Part shown: positions 47,824-56,201 of the stretch, one piece after another
Layout: every line of letters starts with the position of its first letter
Position numbering within the stretch: the first letter of the stretch is position 1
Assembly (NCBI GenBank): GCA_023388355.1
Contig: JAEWGI010000054.1
Location: 1-64,000, forward strand
Direction: 5' to 3'
Length of the DNA stretch: 64,000 bases
Origin: Pseudomonadota bacterium
GTDB lineage: Bacteria > Pseudomonadota > Gammaproteobacteria > Xanthomonadales > Xanthomonadaceae
Notes under the pieces: generated by a model
The model's input: only the letters and a program-made list of their open reading frames with translations
Database searches by the model: none
Told to the model about the DNA's origin: nothing
Position numbers and translations under genes: made by a program

Positions 47824-48834
47824 TCAGTCCAGGCGCACGCTGCGCCCGCTGCGCGCGGAGTCGTAGATCGCCTGCATGATGCGCACGTCGCGCAGGCCCT
47901 CCTCGCCCGGCAGCCGCGCCGGCCGGCCTTCCAGGATCGACAGCGCGAAGTCGTCCAGCTCGGCTGCGAACAGGTCGATCGGCGGATACGCGATGTCCAC
48001 TCCGTCGCTGCGGCGACCGCGATTGCCGTCGTAGAAGAACGCGGGATCGAGCTCGAACCAGCCGCGCTCACAGTTCACCCGCAGCGACTGCATGCCCGCG
48101 CCGCCGTAGCTGGTGGCGCAGTGGGCGAGCACGCCGCCGGGGAAGCGCGCGGTCCAGACCATGGTCTGGTCGACCTCGGCGTACTTCACCGGATCGGTGC
48201 AGCTGGCCATGGCGCCGACCTCCACCGGCTCCTCGCCGGTGAGGTAGCGCGTGGCCTGGAGCGCGTAGATGCCCACGTCCATCAGCGCGCCGCCGCCGGC
48301 CAGCGCGTGGCTCAGGCGCCACTGGTCCGGGCGCCCGACGTCGATCGAGAACGCGGCCTGCACCACCAGCGGCGCACCGAACCTGCGCTCGCGCGCCAGG
48401 CGGATGCATTCGATGTGGTGCGGATCGTACTGGCAGCGGTAGGCGGTACCGAGCAGGCGGCCGGCGTCGCGGCAGGCGTCGATCATCGCCTGGCAGCGCT
48501 CGACCGACACCTCCAGCGGCTTTTCGCAGAACACGTGCTTGCCGGCGCGCGCGGCGGCGATCGCGTGCTCGGCGTGCAGGCCGTTGGGCGTGACCACGTA
48601 GACGATGTCGATGTCGGGGTTATCGGCCAGGCGCTGCATGTCGCCGTAGCCGTACACGCCGCGGTCGGGCACGCCGTAGCGCGACTGGAAGCGCGCCACC
48701 TTTTCCGGCGTGCCGCTGACCAGTCCGGCCAGCCGGCAGTGGCGGGTCTTCTCCAGCGCGGGCGCGATCTGGTGCTCGCTGAGGCTGCCCAGGCCGCACA
48801 GGGCGACACCGAGGCGGCGGTCGGACGCGCTCAC
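47824..48834 (-). CDS. Gfo/Idh/MocA-family oxidoreductase
   Basis: The 336-residue NAD(P)-dependent dehydrogenase has the Rossmann motif GVALCGLGSLSEHQIAPAL and the catalytic-lysine motif FCEKPLEVSVE. The C-terminal substrate domain includes GGGALMDVGIYALQATRYLT. Substrates are usually sugars or inositols. The start is GTG 48834, overlapping by four bases (GTGA) a short upstream reading frame. It probably belongs functionally with the SMP-30-like and ThuA proteins in sugar metabolism. Confidence 0.92.
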   Translation of the reverse strand: MSASDRRLGVALCGLGSLSEHQIAPALEKTRHCRLAGLVSGTPEKVARFQSRYGVPDRGVYGYGDMQRLADNPDIDIVYVVTPNGLHAEHAIAAARAGKHVFCEKPLEVSVERCQAMIDACRDAGRLLGTAYRCQYDPHHIECIRLARERRFGAPLVVQAAFSIDVGRPDQWRLSHALAGGGALMDVGIYALQATRYLTGEEPVEVGAMASCTDPVKYAEVDQTMVWTARFPGGVLAHCATSYGGAGMQSLRVNCERGWFELDPAFFYDGNRGRRSDGVDIAYPPIDLFAAELDDFALSILEGRPARLPGEEGLRDVRIMQAIYDSARSGRSVRLD

Positions 48835-48917
48835 GACGCCGCACCCGCGGCTGCGGCGGGCGCGTGGTCGACTCCTGCGTCGAGCGCAGGCGTCTGCGCA
48901 CTGCGGGCTGGCGGCAT
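48831..48917 (-). CDS. Possible 28-residue leader peptide
   Basis: ATG 48917 has GGGAG five bases upstream and encodes MPPARSAQTPALDAGVDHAP plus AAAAGAAS, with its TGA stop overlapping the GTG start of the dehydrogenase gene. The arrangement fits translational coupling. Codon content is not diagnostic, and it may be fortuitous. Confidence 0.35.
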   Translation of the reverse strand: MPPARSAQTPALDAGVDHAPAAAAGAAS

Positions 48918-49158
48918 GGTGGCTCCCGTGGAGGCGATGCGCGCGGCATCGAGGCGGCGCATTGTTCTCCGTCGCGATGCCGGCACGCAATCGCAGGCCG
49001 GCGCAGCGGCATCACGCGACGGCGCGCGGCCGGTCGCCGGACGCGTCGCGCGTCCGCCGCCCGACGCTGCGCCGCAGCGGGTAGCGCGCGCGGCGGGCGG
49101 GCATACTTGTGCGCTTCCGGGCCGCGCGCCCGGCCTCAACCGTTCCGGGGAGCACTGG

Positions 49159-50508
49159 ATGAAGCCGTACCTCGTCGCTGCACTCGGCCTGCTGCTGGCT
49201 GCCTGCCAGCCCGCGCCGCCCGCCGCGCCCGCCACACCCGATACCGACGCAGCCGCCGTCGAGGCGCCCGCATCCACGCTGGTGGATCCCGGGCACATCG
49301 ATACGGTCCTGGGCGGGATCGTCGAGAACGATCGCGCGGTCGGCGTCTCCGCGCTGGTGTACGAGGACGGCCGGGAAGCCTACTTCGGCGCCTTCGGCCA
49401 CGCCGACCGCGAGGCCGGCCGGCCGATGCAGCGCGACACCCTGGCCCAGATCTATTCGATGACCAAGCCGGTCACCGGCGTGGTGCTGATGACGCTGTAC
49501 GAGGAGGGCCTGTTCGCGCTCGACGATCCGCTTTCGGACCACCTGCCCGAGTATGCCGACGTGCTGGTGTACGCCGGCGACAACGCCGAGGGCCAGCCGC
49601 TGCTGGTGGCGCCGGAGCGGCCGATCCTGGTGCGCGATATCCTGCGCCACACCGCCGGCTTCGCCGCGGCGTTCGAGGACGGCCCGCCGGCGCGCCTGTA
49701 CCGCGAGGCCGGCATCGACACGCGCGAGATCACGCTCGAGGAAATGTCGCGGCGCCTGGCGGGCGTGCCGCTGGCCTACCAGCCGGGCACGCGCTGGCTG
49801 TACGGGATCTCGGTGGACGTGCAGGCGCGGCTGGCCGAAGCGCTGGCCGGCAAGCCGTTCGCGCAGCTGGTGCAGGAGCGGGTGCTCGATCCGCTGGGCA
49901 TGGCCGAGACCGGCTGGTACGTCGCGCCCGAACGGCGCGGGCGCATGGCGGCGGGGTACGAACTGCAGGATGCCGGCGGCTTCGAGCGCCTGCCCGACTC
50001 GCCGGCGCTCGACAACGCCTACCGCAAGTGGCCGATGAGCCCGGGAGGCTACGGCCTGGTCTCGACCCTGGACGACTACATGCGCTTCGCGCGCATGCTC
50101 GCCAGTGGCGGCGAGCTCGACGGCACCCGGATCCTGCGCGAGGAAACCGTGGCGCTGATGGCGCGCGACGACCTGCCCGACACCGTCGGCGACCGCTCCT
50201 GGCTGCCGGGCAAGGGCGAGGTGGGCTTCGGCATCGACTTCGCCGTGCGCCACTCGCCGCCGGCCCACGAGGGCGAGGCCTCGGGCGCGGTCGGCGAGTT
50301 CTTCTGGGACGGCTATGCCAACACCCTGTTCTGGGTGGACCCGGCGAACGACATCGCGGCGGTGCTGTTCACCCAGTCGATCCCGCCCGGCGGCACCGAC
50401 CTGCACAAGCGCTTCCGCGACGCGGTCTACGTGCACGACCCGGAGGCGTCGGCGATGGGCAAGGGCCCGGCACCGGAACAGCCGGAAGATGCGGAAGAAG
50501 GCGAGTAG
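49159..50508 (+). CDS. Serine hydrolase lipoprotein (beta-lactamase/class C family)
   Basis: The 449-residue protein has a lipobox LLLAACQ, then an Ala/Pro-rich linker and a beta-lactamase-fold domain. The nucleophile motif is SMTK (S-x-x-K), with the tyrosine motif RWLYGISVDVQ. A late EFFWDGYANTLFWVDP loop replaces the KTG box, as in family VIII esterases and EstB-like proteins. It is probably a membrane-bound periplasmic esterase or peptidase. Start ATG 49159 has GGGGAG six bases upstream. The C-terminal tail is acidic. Confidence 0.9.
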   Translation: MKPYLVAALGLLLAACQPAPPAAPATPDTDAAAVEAPASTLVDPGHIDTVLGGIVENDRAVGVSALVYEDGREAYFGAFGHADREAGRPMQRDTLAQIYSMTKPVTGVVLMTLYEEGLFALDDPLSDHLPEYADVLVYAGDNAEGQPLLVAPERPILVRDILRHTAGFAAAFEDGPPARLYREAGIDTREITLEEMSRRLAGVPLAYQPGTRWLYGISVDVQARLAEALAGKPFAQLVQERVLDPLGMAETGWYVAPERRGRMAAGYELQDAGGFERLPDSPALDNAYRKWPMSPGGYGLVSTLDDYMRFARMLASGGELDGTRILREETVALMARDDLPDTVGDRSWLPGKGEVGFGIDFAVRHSPPAHEGEASGAVGEFFWDGYANTLFWVDPANDIAAVLFTQSIPPGGTDLHKRFRDAVYVHDPEASAMGKGPAPEQPEDAEEGE

Positions 50509-50578
50509 CGCCGGCGGGCGTGTCGATCCGGCACGCCCGCGTCCGTCGTGACGGCAGGACCACGACGGAAGAACGCCC

Positions 50579-51025
50579 ATGCTCCAGACGCGCCACGGCA
50601 GCTGCCATTGCGGCCGCGTGAAGTTCCGCTGCACGCTCGACCTCGCCCCCGAGGGCGGGCGTTCGCCGCAGCTGCGGCCCGGCCCCTGGTACGCCACCAC
50701 GCTGCGCTGCAGTTGCAGCTACTGCCGCAAGACCCGGTTCTGGAAGGCGCACGTCCCGGCCGAGGCCTTCGAACTGCTGGAGGACGCGGGCCTGGGCCGC
50801 TACCGCTTCGGCAGCCGCGAGATCGAGCACTGCTTCTGCCGCGACTGCGGCACCACCACCTTCAGCCGCGCCGACTTCGAGGTCATGGGCGGCCGGTTCG
50901 TGTGCGTCAACATCGCCTGCCTGGACGACGTGTCGCCGCAGGAACTCGAATGCGCGCCGGTGCGGCTGGAGGACGGCGCCCACGACGACTGGGACGCCGC
51001 GCCGGCGCACGGCGGCTGGCTCTAG
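50579..51025 (+). CDS. GFA-family (glutathione-dependent formaldehyde-activating-like) protein
   Basis: The 148-residue zinc protein has the GFA cysteine pattern GSCHCGRVKF, CSCSYCRKT and FCRDCGTTTF. GFA proteins are Mss4-like folds, often of unknown substrate; Gfa itself accelerates the formaldehyde-glutathione reaction. Its TAG stop shares CTAG with the stop of the convergent PPOX gene (51022-51025). Confidence 0.92.
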   Translation: MLQTRHGSCHCGRVKFRCTLDLAPEGGRSPQLRPGPWYATTLRCSCSYCRKTRFWKAHVPAEAFELLEDAGLGRYRFGSREIEHCFCRDCGTTTFSRADFEVMGGRFVCVNIACLDDVSPQELECAPVRLEDGAHDDWDAAPAHGGWL

Positions 51026-51552
51026 CGTCCGCCGGGCGGCTCCCGGCTCTCGCCGCTGCGCACGTCGACGATGCGGTTCTCGCCCATGGCCTCGGCGTTG
51101 CCGGTCACCCGCGCCACGACGAAACTGGCGGCCTTGCCGATCCAGCTGCCCGGGCCGTCCCAGTACTCGACCGAGTCCACCGCGACCTCGATCAGCACCA
51201 GGTCCGGGTCGTCCTTGCCGTCGGGGAAGAACGCCTTCATCGCGTCGTTCCAGAATTCGTCGATCAGCGCCCGGTCGCGCACGGCGCGCGCATGGCCCGA
51301 CAGCGACAGGTAGGTGTTGGCATCGCTGGAGGCATAGGCCACGTTCACCGCGGGATTGCGCGAGATCTCGGCGACCTTGGGCGTGTCGGCCGAGGTCATG
51401 AACCACACCCGCTCGCCGTCGAAGCTGGCGCACTGGGTGGACAGCGGCCGACTGACCAGGCGGCCCTGTTCGCCGATGGTGGTGAACATGGCGATGTCGA
51501 TCTTCTCCATCATCTTCGCCAGGCGTTCGACGTCCTGTGTGCGTGTCTGCAT
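51022..51552 (-). CDS. Pyridoxamine 5'-phosphate oxidase-like general stress protein
   Basis: The 176-residue protein matches the general-stress-protein-26 group, which binds FMN or FAD: RLAKMMEKIDIAMFTTIGEQ, GRLVSRPLSTQ, VWFMTSADTPKVAEI and VNVAYASSDANTYLSLSG. Homologues in Xanthomonas have been characterised as FMN-binding split-barrel proteins. ATG 51552 has only a weak ribosome site. It is followed by the convergent GFA gene. Confidence 0.92.
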   Translation of the reverse strand: MQTRTQDVERLAKMMEKIDIAMFTTIGEQGRLVSRPLSTQCASFDGERVWFMTSADTPKVAEISRNPAVNVAYASSDANTYLSLSGHARAVRDRALIDEFWNDAMKAFFPDGKDDPDLVLIEVAVDSVEYWDGPGSWIGKAASFVVARVTGNAEAMGENRIVDVRSGESREPPGGR

Positions 51553-51680
51553 CTCTGCTCGCGCGTCGGGGGGACACGCAGTGTGGGCCGGCGGCGTGCG
51601 TGGGGACCGTGAAGGAGGGTCCGGGAGACGGGCCGGCGCGCATCCGGTCAGGGACGCTGCGGACAAGCCGGCTGCTGTTC

Positions 51681-51758
51681 GTTCTTCTCCCGTTCGCGGG
51701 GACGTTGCGACGGGGCGGATCCGCTCCCTCCCCTTCCCCGCGCGCGGGGAAGGAGCAG
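51681..51758 (-). repeat. Dispersed ~80-bp two-part repeat, copy D (inverted)
   Basis: On the minus strand it reads CTGCTCCTTCCCCGCGCG and onward through the palindrome, then GTCGCAACGTCCCCGCGAAC and GGGAGAAGAAC, parallel to copies B and C. It lies in the 453-bp gap between the PPOX gene and the small gene at 52006, in which I see no gene. Confidence 0.8.
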
Positions 51759-52005
51759 GGCGGCAGCCGCAGCTGTGTGCGTCGGCTCCCCTGTTGGCCA
51801 TCACAGGCCGATGACCCGCTGCTGCAGGGAACCCCGGCGGTCGGCCAGCCTTCGATCCGCCTTCGAAGAGCACACGCTTCCTCGCCTTCGGCAGCCGCTT
51901 TGGCGCGCCAGAGCTTCCTTAACGGCGCACTGGTGAATTTTTCACACGATGCTTCCGGCGGGCGGCTAGCTTCTGGAGCGAACCGTCTCCCCATGAGGCA
52001 TGCGC

Positions 52006-52218
52006 ATGACCCAGATCCTGTACGCCCGCGACGAGTCCGGCAACCGCCACCGCGTGATCCAGCGCCTGGAAGCGCCGCAGGAAGGCGAAAGTCAGGACGA
52101 CCACGGCGCCGCGCGCCTCGTCTACAGCCTGGAAGACGGCAGCCCGGTGCGCCGGGTGGACAACGACACCTTCCAGATCATGAGCACCGGCGCCTACATT
52201 TCGGCGGTCGACGACTGA
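52006..52218 (+). CDS. Small conserved hypothetical protein (70 aa)
   Basis: The product reads MTQILYARDESGNRHRVIQR, later GAARLVYSLEDGSPVRRVDN and FQIMSTGAYISAVDD, a compact mostly beta-strand pattern. ATG 52006 has GAGG seven bases upstream; ATG 52000 is in frame but too close to it. No function is known. It converges on the LysR gene. Confidence 0.7.
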   Translation: MTQILYARDESGNRHRVIQRLEAPQEGESQDDHGAARLVYSLEDGSPVRRVDNDTFQIMSTGAYISAVDD

Positions 52219-52248
52219 GCTACCGCGCCGTCGCCGGCGCCTGTCGCG

Positions 52249-53241
52249 CTACAGCGAAATCGACTGGCTCAGCGCCTGCCACTCGGGCGGCGGCGGCCAG
52301 TCCGCCTCCAGGTTGCCTTCCAGCACCCGGCGCAGGTCGCGCCGGTCGAGTTGCGGCGCGACCCTGTGCAGCAGCGCCAGGGCGTACTCGCGCAGCACCC
52401 GGCCGCGCGGGATCACCGCCCAGGTCACGCAGTCGGGAATCTCGCGCGGGGCGGGCAGGATGCGCAGGTCCTGGTCTTCGCGCGGGCCCACCGCCATTTC
52501 CGCCAGCAGGCCGGCGCCGAGCCCCGCGCGCACGTAGGTCTTGATCAGGTTGGCGTCGCGCGCGGTCATCGCCAGCTGGGGTTCGACCCCGGCAGTGGCG
52601 AACGCGCGCCGCATCGAGGAATCGGCGCGGGTGGACGATTCGTAGCTGATCAGCGGGTGCCGGGCCAGCTCGGCCAGGGTCGGCGCCCGCGTCAGGTCGG
52701 CCAGCGGATGCGCGGCCGGCACCAGCAGCACCCGCCGCCAGGCGTACAGCGGCACCGCCAGGCCGCCCTCGGGGGTGCCGCCGGCGGTGCTGATCAGGGC
52801 CAGGTCGGCGCCGTCGTTGAGCAGGGCCAGGACCTCGGCATCGCTGGCGGCCTGCAGGTCCACGTCCACCTGGGGGAACTCGCGCCGGATCGCGGCGATC
52901 ACCGGCGGCAGCACGTAGCGCGCCTGGGTGTGGGTGGTGGCCAGCAGCAGCCTTCCGCTGTGCTCGCCGCGCTCGTTGGCGGCATAGGCGCGGATGTTGG
53001 CCGCCTCGGCCAGGATCCGGCGCGCGTGTTCGATCACCTGCTGGCCGGCGGGGGCGATCCCCTCCAGGCTCCGCCCCTTGCGCAGGAACAGCTGGAAGCC
53101 CAGCTCGTCCTCCAACTGCTTGAGCTGCTTGGACAGGCCCGGCTGGGTGGCGTGCACGCGCTCGGCGGCAAGCGTGATGTTGAGCCCGGAGTCGGCGATC
53201 GCGACCAGATAGCGCAGCTGGGTGAGGGTCATGGCGGACAT
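52249..53241 (-). CDS. cysB: CysB-like LysR-family transcriptional regulator
   Basis: The 330-residue regulator has a LysR helix-turn-helix at the N-terminus (LTLAAERVHATQPGLSKQLK-like region, TQLRYLVAIADSGLNITLAA) and a CysB-type effector domain (LATTHTQARYVLPPVI, YESSTRADSSMRRAF, SVGLGAGLLAEMAV-like ARAGLGAGLL). The LATTHTQARY signature is characteristic of CysB/Cbl. It is divergent from cysG-cysK and the sulfate transport genes, so it probably activates them when O- or N-acetylserine accumulates. Start 53241 or 53232 is uncertain. Confidence 0.9.
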   Translation of the reverse strand: MSAMTLTQLRYLVAIADSGLNITLAAERVHATQPGLSKQLKQLEDELGFQLFLRKGRSLEGIAPAGQQVIEHARRILAEAANIRAYAANERGEHSGRLLLATTHTQARYVLPPVIAAIRREFPQVDVDLQAASDAEVLALLNDGADLALISTAGGTPEGGLAVPLYAWRRVLLVPAAHPLADLTRAPTLAELARHPLISYESSTRADSSMRRAFATAGVEPQLAMTARDANLIKTYVRAGLGAGLLAEMAVGPREDQDLRILPAPREIPDCVTWAVIPRGRVLREYALALLHRVAPQLDRRDLRRVLEGNLEADWPPPPEWQALSQSISL

Positions 53242-53273
53242 CCGGCGGCGCTGGTTGCCGCCGAAACTTCATC

Positions 53274-53292
53274 CTTTCATCATGATTGAAAG
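53274..53292. promoter_or_regulatory. Candidate operator: dyad between cysB and cysG
   Basis: CTTTCATCATGATTGAAAG has 6-bp arms CTTTCA / TGAAAG around an A/T-rich centre, 32 bp upstream of the regulator start in an otherwise GC-rich region. LysR proteins often bind such dyads near their own promoter. Confidence 0.5.
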
Positions 53293-53347
53293 ATGGATTC
53301 GGGGATCATAGCCAGCGAGATGGTGGCTGTCCACGCGGGCCGGCGGG

Positions 53348-53375
53348 GCTTATGCCTTTGCGGCATATGCGAAGC
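53348..53375. promoter_or_regulatory. Candidate operator: dyad upstream of cysG
   Basis: The inner dyad ATGCCtttgcGGCAT (53352-53366) is nested inside GCTT and AAGC, about 75 bp before the cysG start. It is a plausible regulator site for the sulfur operon, but no protein-specific consensus is proven here. Confidence 0.4.
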
Positions 53376-53446
53376 ACGCGTCGCCATTTCCTAGGGTGGC
53401 CCCGCAATCGCTAGCGTCACGCCCACTGTCCCCTCCTGCCGTCCCG

Positions 53447-54889
53447 ATGTCCGACCCTGCCCACAGTCCGCGGCTGTTCCCGCTCTTCGCCGACCTGCGC
53501 GACCGCACGGTCGTGGTCGTGGGCGGCGGCGCGGTGGCCGCGCGCAAGGTCGAGGCGCTGCTGGGCACCGGCGCCAGGATCGTGGTCGGCGCACCGGCGC
53601 TCGACCCGGGCCTGAAAGCGCTGGTCGAATCCGGCCAGGTCCGGCATCTGGCCGGCGAGTTCGCCCCGGCCTGGCTCGACGCGGCCTGGCTGGCGATCGC
53701 CGCCACCGACGACGCCGCGGTGAACCGCGCCGTCGCCGAGGCCGGCGAGGCGCGCCGGGTGTGGGTGAACGTGGTCGACGACGCGGCGCTGGCGCGGGTC
53801 CAGCTGCCGGCGCGGGTCGAGCGCGGTCCGCTGCAGATCGCGATCTCCAGCGGCGGCGGCGCGCCGATGCTGGCGCGGCTGGTGCGCGAGACCCTTGAAG
53901 CGCAGTTCGACGAATCCTTCGGCGCGCTGGCGCAGCTGCTCGGTCGCCAGCGCAGCCGGATCCTGGCGCGCTGGCCCGACGCGGTGGCGCGGCGGCGCGC
54001 GTTCGAGCGCCTGCTCGCCGGCCCGATCCCGGGCCTGCTGCGCCGGCGCCGCCACATCGAGGCCGGGCGCGCGTTCGAGCAGGCGCTCAAGGCCGGCGCC
54101 GAAGGCAGCGCGCGCGGCCACGTCGCCCTGGTCGGGGCCGGCCCCGGCGATGCCGGCCTGCTCACCCTGCGCGCGCTGCGCGTGCTGGGCGAGGCCGACG
54201 TGATCCTGCACGACAGTCTGGTCAGCGGGGAGGTGCTGCAGCTCGCACGCCGCGACGCACAGCGCATCGGCGTCGGCAAGCGCGCCGGCCACCACGCCAC
54301 GCCCCAGGACGCGATCAACGCGCTGCTGGTGGAACACGCCGCCGCCGGCCGGCGCGTGGTCCGGCTCAAGGGCGGCGACCCGTTCGTGTTCGGGCGTGGC
54401 GGCGAGGAGCTTGAAGCGCTGCGCGCGGCCGGGATCGATTACGAAGTGGTGCCGGGCATCACCGCGGCCGCGGCCTGCGCCGCCTACGCCGGCATCCCGC
54501 TCACCCATCGCGACCACGCCCAGTCGGTGCGCCTGGTCACCGCGCACGCGAAGGACTCGGTCGACACGCTCGACTGGCCGGCCCTGGCGCAGGAGCGGCA
54601 GACGCTCGCCTTCTACATGGGCGTGGCGCGGCTGGACGTGGTGCAGGCGCAGCTGCTGGCCCACGGCCGCGCCGCCGACACGCCGTTCGCCCTGGTCGAA
54701 AACGGCTCGCGCCCCGAACAACGCGTCATCAACGGCCGGCTAACCGATTTGTCACACCTGGCCGTTCAGCACGCCGTACAGTCGCCTGCCCTGCTGATCG
54801 TCGGAGAAGTCGCCGCCCTCGCCCGCACGCTGCACTGGTTCGGCGCCCCACCGCTGGGCAACGTCAACCCGCTGGCGCACGCCGCCTGA
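53447..54889 (+). CDS. cysG: Siroheme synthase (multifunctional)
   Basis: The 480-residue enzyme makes siroheme from uroporphyrinogen III. The N-terminal precorrin-2 dehydrogenase/ferrochelatase (about 1-205) has [20 protein letters not shown] and [16 protein letters not shown]. The C-terminal SUMT methyltransferase has [34 protein letters not shown] and [20 protein letters not shown]. Siroheme serves sulfite reductase. It is the first gene of the sulfur operon and lies 25 bp before cysK. ATG 53447 gives the usual length. Confidence 0.97.
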   Translation: MSDPAHSPRLFPLFADLRDRTVVVVGGGAVAARKVEALLGTGARIVVGAPALDPGLKALVESGQVRHLAGEFAPAWLDAAWLAIAATDDAAVNRAVAEAGEARRVWVNVVDDAALARVQLPARVERGPLQIAISSGGGAPMLARLVRETLEAQFDESFGALAQLLGRQRSRILARWPDAVARRRAFERLLAGPIPGLLRRRRHIEAGRAFEQALKAGAEGSARGHVALVGAGPGDAGLLTLRALRVLGEADVILHDSLVSGEVLQLARRDAQRIGVGKRAGHHATPQDAINALLVEHAAAGRRVVRLKGGDPFVFGRGGEELEALRAAGIDYEVVPGITAAAACAAYAGIPLTHRDHAQSVRLVTAHAKDSVDTLDWPALAQERQTLAFYMGVARLDVVQAQLLAHGRAADTPFALVENGSRPEQRVINGRLTDLSHLAVQHAVQSPALLIVGEVAALARTLHWFGAPPLGNVNPLAHAA

Positions 54890-54914
54890 CCCTTCCACCC
54901 GCACCGAGGCAACC

Positions 54915-55892
54915 ATGGCCATCTACGAGAACATCCTCGACACCATCGGCAACACCCCGATCGTCAAGCTGCACCGCATCGCGCCCGAGCACGTCAGCCT
55001 GTACGCCAAGGTCGAGGCGTTCAACCCGGGTGGATCGGTCAAGGATCGCCTGGCGATCGCGATCGTGCTCGACGCCGAGCAGCGCGGCGTGCTCAAGCCC
55101 GGCGACACCATCGTCGAGGCCACCAGCGGCAACACCGGCGTGGCCCTGGCGCAGGTCGCCGCCGCGCGCGGCTACCGCTTCGTGGCGGTGATGACCGAGA
55201 CCTTCTCGGTCGAGCGCCGCAAGCTGATGCGCGCCTACGGCGCCAAGGTCATCCTCACCACCGCCGCCGAGCGCGGCACCGGCATGGTCAAGAAGGCCAA
55301 GGAGCTGGCGGACAAGCACGGCTGGTTCCTGGCCTCGCAGTTCGCCAACCCGGCCAACCCGGCTTACCACCGCCAGACCACCGCCGCCGAGATCCTGCGT
55401 GACTTCGCCGGCCGCCGCCTGGACTATTTCGTCAGCGGCTGGGGCACCGGCGGCACCCTGACCGGCGTGGGCGAAGTGCTCAAGGTCGCGCGCCCGGACA
55501 CGAAGATCATCGCCGCCGAGCCGATCGGCGCCTCGCTGCTGGGCGGCAAGGACTGGACCCCGCACAAGATCCAGGGCTGGACGCCCGACTTCCTGCCCGA
55601 AGTGCTCAGCCGCACCGTGCACGACCAGGTGCAGCAAGTGACCGACGACGAGGCGATCGCCACCGCGCGCCGCCTCGCCGCCGAGGAAGGCCTGTTCGTC
55701 GGCATCTCCTCCGGCGCCACCGTGGCCGCCGCGCTCAAGGTGGCCGAATCGGCGCCGAAGGGTTCGGTGCTGCTGGCGACCCTGCCCGACACCGGCGAGC
55801 GCTACCTGTCGACGCCGCTGTTCGCGGGCGTCAACGAGGGCTCGGACGACGAGTGGCTGGCCGGCATCGAAGGCGAGCGCAGCGCGGCCTGA
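54915..55892 (+). CDS. cysK: Cysteine synthase A (O-acetylserine sulfhydrylase)
   Basis: The 325-residue PLP enzyme makes cysteine from O-acetylserine and sulfide. The PLP lysine is in NPGGSVKDRLA, and the substrate loop is EATSGNTGVALAQVAA; GTGGTLTGVGEVLK binds phosphate. Length and motifs are normal. It is in the same operon as cysG, the end point of sulfate assimilation encoded here. Confidence 0.97.
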   Translation: MAIYENILDTIGNTPIVKLHRIAPEHVSLYAKVEAFNPGGSVKDRLAIAIVLDAEQRGVLKPGDTIVEATSGNTGVALAQVAAARGYRFVAVMTETFSVERRKLMRAYGAKVILTTAAERGTGMVKKAKELADKHGWFLASQFANPANPAYHRQTTAAEILRDFAGRRLDYFVSGWGTGGTLTGVGEVLKVARPDTKIIAAEPIGASLLGGKDWTPHKIQGWTPDFLPEVLSRTVHDQVQQVTDDEAIATARRLAAEEGLFVGISSGATVAAALKVAESAPKGSVLLATLPDTGERYLSTPLFAGVNEGSDDEWLAGIEGERSAA

Positions 55893-55915
55893 CCGCCTGC
55901 CGGGGTATCGACGCC

Positions 55916-56122
55916 ATGAGCAGCCGACTTCCCGACATCCACGCCAACCCGCAGCCCGCCGCCGATACCGGCGGCGGGCACCCGATCAGCGATGCCGAAC
56001 GCGCCGTGCTCGATGCGGTGCGCGACCTGGCCTACGGCCAGGTCGAGGTGGTCGTGCATTCGTCGCGAATCGTTCAGATCACGCGCAGCCAGAAGCTGCG
56101 CCTCAACGGCGACGCCGCATGA
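55916..56122 (+). CDS. YezD/DUF2292-family small protein
   Basis: The 68-residue protein has the DUF2292 core AVLDAVRDLAYGQVEVVVHS followed by SRIVQITRSQKLRL. Function is unknown. Its position between cysK and the porin gene, 23 bp after cysK, ties it to sulfur metabolism by context only. ATG 55916 is preferred over an upstream in-frame ATG that lies within cysK. Confidence 0.85.
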   Translation: MSSRLPDIHANPQPAADTGGGHPISDAERAVLDAVRDLAYGQVEVVVHSSRIVQITRSQKLRLNGDAA

Positions 56123-56201
56123 CGGCGTCGCGCAATCCCCATCCCATCCTTGGTGCCGACCGGACGACCGGAGGCGCTTCCCGATACAACGAGGAAACGC
56201 C

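Noticed and set aside
51537..52544. 335-codon plus-strand frame
   Set aside because: It runs through a repeat and overlaps the small conserved gene and the LysR gene; it shows no domain.
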